A stretch of DNA of 64,000 nucleotides, from positions 124,001-188,000 of the forward strand of contig NZ_JABBGC010000003.1 in NCBI RefSeq assembly GCF_012927205.1. The letters run 5' to 3'. A program made the position numbers and the translations under genes. How positions within the stretch are numbered: position 1 is the first letter of the stretch; the number at the start of each line of letters is the position of its first letter. The notes under the pieces are model-generated. The model saw only the letters and a program-made list of their open reading frames with translations. It did not search any database and was not told where the DNA came from. Shown piece by piece: positions 57,412 through 64,000 of this stretch. The stretch is from Chitinophaga fulva (GTDB lineage Bacteria; Bacteroidota; Bacteroidia; Chitinophagales; Chitinophagaceae).

Positions 57412-60400
57412 ATGAAATTTGGATCTCTACGGCTTTGCCTGAAGGGAATGGCCGGCCTATGTCTGCTGCTGGGTATTTCAGCATCCTCCACACAGGCACA
57501 GGACGCAGTGGCCGGCGTACAGACGCCACCGTTACCACAACACCAATACCGCAAACCCGGCAACACAGACACCAGTCCTGCCAACCAGGTACTCTCCCTC
57601 AGCAATGCCCTGGAAAAAGTGTACACAAAATATCAGCTGCGCATAGCCATGAATGAAAAATATGCCAGGAATATTTTTGTGCCCGACAAACTGCTCAACA
57701 GCGGCGCTTCCGCTGCCATCGCTTCGTTACAGAAAATATTGCAGTCATACGGCCTTATGCTTAACATGACCGGTCCCTCACAATACATCATCGCGCCGGC
57801 CGAGCCTCGTCCGGCTCCCGCACCCAAACCACCTGCTAAAGTTCGTGTATCCGGCACCGTGAAAGACAAACTCGGTGCCCCACTGGTGGGCGTTACCGTT
57901 AAAATCATCAAAACGCCCGTCGGTACCACGACCAATGACAGAGGTTTTTACGAGCTGGACGCAGAGCCGACCGACACGCTTGAATTTTCCTACATCGGCT
58001 ATCAGACCCAACAGATCAGCGTCCGCAACAGGTTAGACATTAATATTGAAATGCTGGCCAAAGAAGGAGGCTTGAATGAAGTGGTGGTGGTAGGCTTCGG
58101 CGCACAGAAAAAGATCAGCCTCGTTGGTGCACAATCCACCATTAAACCGGAGGAGCTGAAGCTGCCGGTGAGAAGCCTTACTAACGCCCTCGGCGGCCGC
58201 CTCGCAGGCATCGTGGCCGTACAACGCAGCGGTGAACCGGGCTACGACGGCTCAGACATCTGGATACGTGGCATCTCCACTTTCGGTTCCAGTCCGCGCG
58301 GACCACTCATCATCGTGGACGGCGTACCTGACCGCAGCATCAATGACCTGGACCCGGAAGACGTAGAGAGCTTTACCGTATTAAAAGACGCCTCCGCCAC
58401 CGCCGTATATGGTACCCGCGGCGCCAATGGCGTTATCCTCGTCAACACTAAAACCGGACGCCCCGGCAAACCACAGATCAACATAGAACTCAACCAGGCG
58501 ATCACGAAATTTACACAGCTGCCCAAATTCGTAGATGCGCCCACGTTCATGCGCCTTTACAACGAAGGACTGGAAATGCGTGGCAGGACACCCCTCTACA
58601 CAGAAGAGCGGATACAGAAACACATCACCGGCGAAGACCCTGACCTGTACCCCAACGTAGACTGGTTTAAAACACTGTTCAACCAGTTCGGCCAAAACAG
58701 AAGAGCCAATCTTAATGTGCGTGGCGGTTCTGAATTCGCGACCTACTATATCTCCGCAGGATATTACTCTGAAGTGGGCATGTTAAAACGGGACAACCTG
58801 CAATCATATAACTCCTCTATTAAATTAGATCGCTATAATTTCACGACTAACGTTGACGCCAATATCACCAAGACGACCAAACTGGAGCTGGGCGTTAACG
58901 GCTTTATCATCAACAGTAACTATCCCGGTATTGGCACCGGCGCTTTGTTTAACCTCGCCACGCAGGTACCGCCACACCTGATCCCGCCGCAGTATTCCAA
59001 CGGCCAATGGCCTAAAATACCCGGTGGCAGCTACCCCAGCCCGTACCGCAACCTGACACAGTCCGGCTACGCGACCGAATACCGCAATACCGTCCGCTCC
59101 AACATCAGGTTACGGCAGCAACTCGATTTCGTTCTGAAAGGCTTGTCCTTCACCAGCATGTTTGCATTTGACTCCTACAGCTGGAATAATCTTAACAGAA
59201 AAAGAGAAGTACAAACCTACTATGCTACCGGACGCGATTCCGCCGGTAACCTGTTGACCCGCATTGTTGATCCGGGTTCCAACGTGCTGGGCTTTGAAGT
59301 TTCCAGGGGCGGTGATCGCCGTTTCTATACCGAATCAGCACTGAACTACGCCCGTAAATTCGGGGACCATGACGTGTCCGCATTATTACTCTATAATCAA
59401 TCTGATTATATCAATGCAGATGCCGGTGATCTCATCAGTTCCATTCCTTTCCGTATCAGGGGGCTAAGCGGCAGGGCCACCTATGGCTACAAGAGCCGTT
59501 ATTTTGCAGAAGCCAATTTCGGGTACAATGGTTCTGAGAACTTCACCCCCAAAAAACGTTATGGTCTTTTCCCTTCGTTCGGCGCCGGCTGGGTAGTGTC
59601 TAACGAACATTTCTTCGAACCGATCAGTAATGTTATTTCCTACCTCAAACTGCGGTACACCTATGGCCTGTCCGGCAACAGCAACACCGGCTCCCGTTTC
59701 CTCTTCCTTACTCGGATAAAGAGCAGCAATGATCTCGGTTATACGTTTGGTGTTCCCGGCAATACCACCGCTTTCAGTGGCTTGCAGGAAGACCAGATCG
59801 GTTCCGAGGTAAGCTGGGAGACCGGCAAACGACAAAACCTGGGTATCGAGATAAAAGCTTTTAAAGATGAGCTGTCCTTAATCGTGGAATTATTCCAGGA
59901 AAGGAGGACCGGCATCCTGCTGCGGCAATATGATATCCCTTACGCTTCCGGCTATACGTCAGACAACATTCCCTATCGTAATATCGGTATCACCGAAAAC
60001 AAAGGCATTGATGTGACCATAGATTATAACAAGTCGTTCTCTAAAAATTACTGGGTAGCCTTCCGGGGTAATTTCAACTTCAACATCAACAAAAACGTGT
60101 ATGACGGCCTTCCACCGTGGCAGTACCCATGGCTCAACCGCACCGGTCAAACCATCGACCAACGCTTCGGTTATGTAGCACTGGGGCTTTTCTCTGATTC
60201 CGCAGATATCGCCAAATCCCCTAAACAGTCTGGTGATGTACGCCCCGGCGATATCAAATACGCTGACCTCAACGGCGATGGTATCATCAACAGCTTCGAT
60301 CAGCAGGCCATCGGTTATGGCCCTGTGCCCCGCATTGTATACGGGCTTAACTTCAGCGTTGGCGCCAAAGGCTTTGACCTCAGCCTGTTCTTCCAGGGCG

Positions 60401-60822
60401 TAGCCATGGTGGACTTCATGTATAGCGGTGGTCATGGCACCAATCCGTTTTATGAAGGCCCCACTATCGGTAACCTATACACTATAGCCACCGACCGCTG
60501 GACACCGGACAACTCCAACAGCAAGCCTTTCTATCCACGTATGTCAACCCGTCAGGATATCACCACCAACTATTACGCGAGCACCTGGTGGCTCAAAAGA
60601 GCGGACTACATCCGCCTGAAGAGCGCCGAGCTGGGATATACCTTCAGCATGAACCGGTTGCAGAAATACGGTTTAAAAAATCTGCGCGCTTATGTAAATG
60701 GCACCAATCTCTTCACCATTTCACCGTGGAAAATCTGGGACCCGGAACTGGGCGATGGCAGAGGCACCGCCTATCCCAACACCACCTCGTACAACTTCGG
60801 CATCCGCGCCAGCTTCAAATAA
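57412..60822 (+). CDS. SusC/RagA family TonB-linked outer-membrane transporter with STN domain
   Basis: 1136 residues. Signal peptide (MKFGSLRLCLKGMAGLCLLLGISASSTQA), STN domain (about 60-125, SLSNALEKVYTKYQLRIAM, ASLQKILQSYGLMLNMTG), carboxypeptidase-like domain (about 145-220, VSGTVKDKLGAPLVGVTVKI) and plug (about 225-340, with GLNEVVVVGFGAQKKISLVG, ALGGRLAGIVAVQRSGEPG, KDASATAVYGTRGANGVILV), then a barrel ending FGIRASFK. It pairs with SusD 11 bases downstream. The STN domain couples to the FecR gene just upstream. Nutrient unknown; no carbohydrate-active enzyme gene is near. Confidence 0.95.
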   Translation: MKFGSLRLCLKGMAGLCLLLGISASSTQAQDAVAGVQTPPLPQHQYRKPGNTDTSPANQVLSLSNALEKVYTKYQLRIAMNEKYARNIFVPDKLLNSGASAAIASLQKILQSYGLMLNMTGPSQYIIAPAEPRPAPAPKPPAKVRVSGTVKDKLGAPLVGVTVKIIKTPVGTTTNDRGFYELDAEPTDTLEFSYIGYQTQQISVRNRLDINIEMLAKEGGLNEVVVVGFGAQKKISLVGAQSTIKPEELKLPVRSLTNALGGRLAGIVAVQRSGEPGYDGSDIWIRGISTFGSSPRGPLIIVDGVPDRSINDLDPEDVESFTVLKDASATAVYGTRGANGVILVNTKTGRPGKPQINIELNQAITKFTQLPKFVDAPTFMRLYNEGLEMRGRTPLYTEERIQKHITGEDPDLYPNVDWFKTLFNQFGQNRRANLNVRGGSEFATYYISAGYYSEVGMLKRDNLQSYNSSIKLDRYNFTTNVDANITKTTKLELGVNGFIINSNYPGIGTGALFNLATQVPPHLIPPQYSNGQWPKIPGGSYPSPYRNLTQSGYATEYRNTVRSNIRLRQQLDFVLKGLSFTSMFAFDSYSWNNLNRKREVQTYYATGRDSAGNLLTRIVDPGSNVLGFEVSRGGDRRFYTESALNYARKFGDHDVSALLLYNQSDYINADAGDLISSIPFRIRGLSGRATYGYKSRYFAEANFGYNGSENFTPKKRYGLFPSFGAGWVVSNEHFFEPISNVISYLKLRYTYGLSGNSNTGSRFLFLTRIKSSNDLGYTFGVPGNTTAFSGLQEDQIGSEVSWETGKRQNLGIEIKAFKDELSLIVELFQERRTGILLRQYDIPYASGYTSDNIPYRNIGITENKGIDVTIDYNKSFSKNYWVAFRGNFNFNINKNVYDGLPPWQYPWLNRTGQTIDQRFGYVALGLFSDSADIAKSPKQSGDVRPGDIKYADLNGDGIINSFDQQAIGYGPVPRIVYGLNFSVGAKGFDLSLFFQGVAMVDFMYSGGHGTNPFYEGPTIGNLYTIATDRWTPDNSNSKPFYPRMSTRQDITTNYYASTWWLKRADYIRLKSAELGYTFSMNRLQKYGLKNLRAYVNGTNLFTISPWKIWDPELGDGRGTAYPNTTSYNFGIRASFK

Positions 60823-60833
60823 AACCTAATATC

Positions 60834-62651
60834 ATGACCTATTCATATAAAAACATACTGCTGTTGTTCCTGCTGATACTGTGTGCAGCGGGCTGTAAAA
60901 AAGGTTACCTCGATACGGTGCCGGACAATATCACCACGCTGAAGGACGTGTTCACCAACCGCACCATGACAGAGCAATGGCTTGCGCGGCTGTATAATCC
61001 CATGCCCGATATGTGGAACCAGCCTTACGGCGTTCCGTGGACGGGGCAGTCCGATGAAGCCGACTATGCCTGGGTGCAGCCTGGCATCAACTCCGGCGCC
61101 ATTACCCCCGACAATGCCAGTCCCTCAAATTGGAACGGCTACTACCAAACCATCCGGCAGGCAGCCATCTTCCTTCAGAATGCTGACCAGAACCAGGAGA
61201 TCAAAGCACTGCCCGGTGGTGACAAGCTACTGAAACAATACAAGGCAGAAGCGCGTTTTCTACGGGCCTACTACTACTGGCTGCTGATGCGGCAATATGG
61301 CCCAGTGGTGCTGATGGGTGAAACTGCCAGTCTCCCGGAAGATAATTTCCAGATACCCCGTAGCCCGTGGGATGAATGCGTGTCCTTTGTGCTTTCCGAA
61401 ATAGACAAGTCCTTCTCCGATCTGCCGGTACAACATGTGAACCCGGTAGATCCCACACAGCCCGACGTAACGCAGACAGGGCGCATCACACAGCCTATCG
61501 TGCTGGCCGTTAAATCGCAGGTACTGTTGTATCACGCCAGCCCGTTGTTCAACGGCAACAAGGATTTTGCCTCTTTTACCAACCAGGATGGTACCGTACT
61601 GTTTAACCAGGCTTATGATAAAGAGAAATGGAAACGTGCCGCCGATGCAGCCAAAGCGGTGATAGACCTCAACCGCTGGGATTTATTTACCGTCTCCGAT
61701 CCTGATCCATTCCGGGCCGCCTTCCTCTCCTGCCGCAACCTGTTCTTTGATGGCTGGCAGAAAGAAGCCATCTGGATACGCACCTCTTCCGCCCATGTCA
61801 GCAACTGGGAGCGCCACTGTTCTCCCCGCTGTGCCAATGGCCAGGGCTGGAATGGCATCGCCGTCACCCAGGAACAGGTGGACATCTTCAGAATGGCCAG
61901 CGGCAAAACGATCAACGATGCCGGCAGTGGTTATTCCGAAAGTGGCTTTACTGCTACCGCCACGCCTTATTATGTCAACGGCACCTACAATATGTACACC
62001 AACCGCGAAGCACGGTTTTATGTAAATGTGACCTTCAATGGTTCCACTATCCCCGTTGTTCCCGAAGCGGGTCAGACAAGGGTAGAGTTTTTCTTCACCG
62101 GCAACTCCGGTAAAAACGGCGCTCCCCGCGACTGGCCATCCACCGGTTACACCGCCCGTAAGAACATCCACCCCAACAACGATTTCAGAACAGGCCGGAA
62201 TTTCACCCGTCCGGCAATGATGATACGCCTCGCTGAAATTTATCTTAACTACGCAGAAGCGCTGAATGAATACACGCCCGGTCACGCAGACATTCTCAAA
62301 TACCTCAACAAAATCCGCAACAGAGGCGGCCTCCCCGATCTGTTGCCCGGGCTATCACAGGACGAAATGCGGGCACAGATACGCCTTGAACGCCGCATTG
62401 AACTGATGTTTGAAGGGCATCGTTACTGGGATGTCCGTCGCTGGAAAGTAGCCGACAGTCCCGATCAACATCAGGGCGGCGCCTTCCATGGCATGAACAT
62501 CGAAAAAGGCAGTTCGCTGTCCGACCCGGAGTTTCATAAAAGAGTGACTTCGTTTACAAGGGCAGCGTGGCAGAATAAGTTTTATTTCTATCCCGTACCG
62601 CAGAGTGAGATAGACAGGAATAAGAAGCTGGTGCAGTTCCCGGGGTATTGA
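60834..62651 (+). CDS. SusD/RagB family outer-membrane lipoprotein
   Basis: 605 residues from the ATG at 60834; a longer frame from 60588 overlaps SusC and was rejected because the lipoprotein signal MTYSYKNILLLFLLILCAAGC starts here (lipidated C21). The mature part begins KKGYLDTVPDNITTLKDVF; helical scaffold YKAEARFLRAYYYWLLMRQYG, TPR-like regions, and the C-terminus with MRAQIRLERRIELMFEGHRYWDVRRWKV. It binds the ligand on the cell surface as the lid of the SusC transporter. The last 15 residues (YFYPVPQSEIDRNKK) are the standard SusD end. A terminator follows. Confidence 0.94.
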   Translation: MTYSYKNILLLFLLILCAAGCKKGYLDTVPDNITTLKDVFTNRTMTEQWLARLYNPMPDMWNQPYGVPWTGQSDEADYAWVQPGINSGAITPDNASPSNWNGYYQTIRQAAIFLQNADQNQEIKALPGGDKLLKQYKAEARFLRAYYYWLLMRQYGPVVLMGETASLPEDNFQIPRSPWDECVSFVLSEIDKSFSDLPVQHVNPVDPTQPDVTQTGRITQPIVLAVKSQVLLYHASPLFNGNKDFASFTNQDGTVLFNQAYDKEKWKRAADAAKAVIDLNRWDLFTVSDPDPFRAAFLSCRNLFFDGWQKEAIWIRTSSAHVSNWERHCSPRCANGQGWNGIAVTQEQVDIFRMASGKTINDAGSGYSESGFTATATPYYVNGTYNMYTNREARFYVNVTFNGSTIPVVPEAGQTRVEFFFTGNSGKNGAPRDWPSTGYTARKNIHPNNDFRTGRNFTRPAMMIRLAEIYLNYAEALNEYTPGHADILKYLNKIRNRGGLPDLLPGLSQDEMRAQIRLERRIELMFEGHRYWDVRRWKVADSPDQHQGGAFHGMNIEKGSSLSDPEFHKRVTSFTRAAWQNKFYFYPVPQSEIDRNKKLVQFPGY

Positions 62652-62664
62652 GGGAAGGTTTTTT

Positions 62665-62690
62665 AAGGCCCGCGTAAAGCGGGCCTTTTT
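62665..62690 (+). terminator. Terminator of the second Sus operon
   Basis: AAGGCCCGC (62665-62673) pairs perfectly with GCGGGCCTT (62679-62687) around loop GTAAA, and a T-run follows. It ends the sigma/FecR/SusC/SusD transcript. Confidence 0.88.
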
Positions 62691-62753
62691 AATTCATTCT
62701 ACTGCCAACTGTATGCAGTATCAATAAGTAAATTGATATTCATTTTTACTGTC

Positions 62754-63866
62754 ATGCCAACTCATCCCAATAACATACATTTTGATGCTGACTTTCCTCT
62801 AATGGATGGTAAAGTTGGAGCTTGGCAGTTCTATCGATATGCTGATGTCAAAACCATGCTATATGACTATAAAACTTATAGTAATATTTACATGCCCGAA
62901 AATGGAATGTTAGGGGCGAATATGAATCAAACAGACCCTCCGCTGCACACAACTCTTAGAGCGATTGTAAGTCCATATTTCAGCAGACAGGCGATCAAAT
63001 CAATTGAACCATTTATTATCGCCCAATGCAATCGGTTGTTAGACTTACTGCCACAAAATGATATTAATTTCGTCCGCGACGTCACATTTCCGTTAAGTGC
63101 TTCAGTTATTGGTCATATTCTTGGCATTCCGGAGCAATTTCATTCAAAGATTGATGAATGGGCTAAAGTCATTGTAACAGCAGGCTATGTCGAGAACGGG
63201 GTATCTATGGCTGCTCAGGCCCAAAAAGAGATGGCAGCACTGTTTGTTGATCTTATGGCTGAGCAGAATAAGTCTACAACCCTTCTCTCAGCGTTATCTG
63301 GTGACCAATCAAATTTACCCGCTCTTACATCTGAGAGTAAACTTGGCAATGCAATGACAATTTTACTCGCCGGTTATGAAACAACCGCCAGTCTTTTAAA
63401 CAATACAATCTATGAACTGGCAAAAGATAATATCCTACAAACTATCATAAGAGGAAATCCCGAAAAGACAGGTCAGGCAATTCTTGAAGTATTGCGTTTA
63501 CGACCCAGCCTTACCAGCATGTATAGAAGAGTGGAAAAGGAAACCACAATATCGGGAGTATTAATACCTACTGGAGATATTGTAAATGGTTGGATAAGTA
63601 TCGCTAATCGCGATGAATCAGTTTTTGTTAATCCCGATTATCTGGACCTATCCCGGCACAATAGCAATCAGGCCTTAAGCTTTGGTTATGGTATTCATCA
63701 TTGCATCGGGGCTATTTTAGCTCAAGCAGAAACCCAAATTTTAACTACACAATTACTAAGCCGCTCAGTAAACGTAACACTTATTGACCAAAAAACTCCT
63801 CCACAAAGTCCTAGTATCATTACCCCTACATTCCTCAACTTGCCAATGAATGTTCAATGGAGATAA
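62754..63866 (+). CDS. Cytochrome P450
   Basis: 370 residues from the ATG at 62754, MPTHPNNIHFDADFPLMDG, chosen over the frame start at 62733. P450 landmarks: I-helix AGYETTASLL (oxygen-activation T), K-helix EVLRLRPS (E-x-x-R), and the heme-binding loop FGYGIHHCIGAILAQ with the axial cysteine. The proximal N-terminal part is short and there is no membrane anchor, as expected of bacterial soluble class I P450s. The sequence is clearly richer in A/T than the preceding SusD gene. Its stop overlaps the start of the terpene synthase gene by 10 bases, so it probably oxidises the terpene product. Ferredoxin partners are not in the window. Confidence 0.93.
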   Translation: MPTHPNNIHFDADFPLMDGKVGAWQFYRYADVKTMLYDYKTYSNIYMPENGMLGANMNQTDPPLHTTLRAIVSPYFSRQAIKSIEPFIIAQCNRLLDLLPQNDINFVRDVTFPLSASVIGHILGIPEQFHSKIDEWAKVIVTAGYVENGVSMAAQAQKEMAALFVDLMAEQNKSTTLLSALSGDQSNLPALTSESKLGNAMTILLAGYETTASLLNNTIYELAKDNILQTIIRGNPEKTGQAILEVLRLRPSLTSMYRRVEKETTISGVLIPTGDIVNGWISIANRDESVFVNPDYLDLSRHNSNQALSFGYGIHHCIGAILAQAETQILTTQLLSRSVNVTLIDQKTPPQSPSIITPTFLNLPMNVQWR

Positions 63867-64000
63867 ACAAGCCTTCAATAAGTTATCCATTTGCGGACGC
63901 AATCAATCCCTATGCAGCATGGCTAGAGGGTGAAACCCGCCGCTGGTTGAGTGGGAATTATCCATCACTACCGGATGACATCAAAGAAAAATACTACCAC
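63857..64000 (+). CDS. Probable terpene synthase (partial, N-terminus only)
   Basis: 48 codons are in view from the ATG at 63857 to the window end. They read MEINKPSISYPFADAINPYA followed by AWLEGETRRWLSGNYPSL. The P-x-x-x-x-x-N-P-Y/H-A followed by a W-rich helix is the usual start of bacterial class I terpene cyclases (type geosmin/pentalenene synthase N-terminal). The metal-binding DDxxD and NSE motifs lie beyond the edge, so this is a probable call only. The ATG overlaps the P450 stop codon in a different frame, indicating translational coupling and one pathway. Confidence 0.65.
   Translation, partial: MEINKPSISYPFADAINPYAAWLEGETRRWLSGNYPSLPDDIKEKYYH

Noticed and set aside
60588..60833. 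N-terminal extension of the second SusD
   Set aside because: It lies within the SusC gene; the lipoprotein signal starts at 60834.
1..64000. CRISPR arrays, rRNA genes, complete insertion sequences, prophage genes
   Set aside because: No regularly spaced repeat array, rRNA-like sequence, transposase, integrase or phage structural gene was seen on either strand.

Overview
The window looks like chromosome from a free-living Bacteroidota bacterium of the Chitinophaga type. This is an inference from several things: two SusC/SusD outer-membrane uptake loci, each with its own ECF sigma factor and FecR anti-sigma factor; a further TonB-dependent receptor; many short secreted or lipobox proteins; few clear Shine-Dalgarno sequences; and a GC content near 50%. 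No transposase, integrase, phage gene, rRNA or CRISPR array was seen. There is one tRNA-like gene, with an abnormal anticodon loop.

Layout, left to right. 1-677: two TerD-family genes at the end of a ter-type stress cluster that continues off the left edge. 1062-2516: the dipeptidase PepD. 2689-10553 (minus): an operon running ECF sigma, FecR, SusC, SusD, thioredoxin-like protein. 10612-11508: a close relative of hygromycin B 4-O-phosphotransferase. 12152-15256: a single-module NRPS-like enzyme (adenylation, carrier, reductase) behind a 640-base leader with direct repeats. 16206-20199: a BBP2-type porin facing an NtrC-type sigma-54 regulator and a sensor kinase that has no ATPase domain. Shared sequence motifs and candidate -24/-12 promoters tie the porin and the kinase together. 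20754-22840: epoxide hydrolase and AraC regulator. 22931-27229: a TonB receptor with a beta-helix lipoprotein. 27550-34425: an unusual four-gene operon made of one 65-residue protein and three large helical-repeat proteins. 34494-41818: ordinary accessory genes (GNAT, Bcr/CflA efflux, DUF72, methyltransferase, AraC, MFS). 41968-43440: an astacin-like protease carrying six C-terminal repeats. 43457-45611: lipoprotein, tRNA-like gene and an unknown 466-residue protein, all on the minus strand and nearly contiguous. 46495-48378: an FAD monooxygenase and a SnoaL-like protein.

The most distinctive locus is 48636-55373. It has four genes in one direction: a VioB-like ferritin-fold protein, a LodA/GoxA-like oxidase predicted to carry a protein-derived quinone cofactor, a radical SAM/SPASM enzyme, and a LodB/QhpG-like flavoprotein. 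LodA-type oxidases are known to need a flavoprotein partner, whereas radical SAM maturation is known from the separate quinohemoprotein amine dehydrogenase system. Finding both around one LodA-like protein, whose C-terminus is a tandem repeat, suggests a hybrid maturation pathway.

55460-62651 is a second sigma/FecR/SusC/SusD locus on the plus strand. At the right edge, in visibly AT-richer sequence, a cytochrome P450 overlaps the start of a probable terpene synthase cut by the window end, which points to a terpene cluster beginning here.
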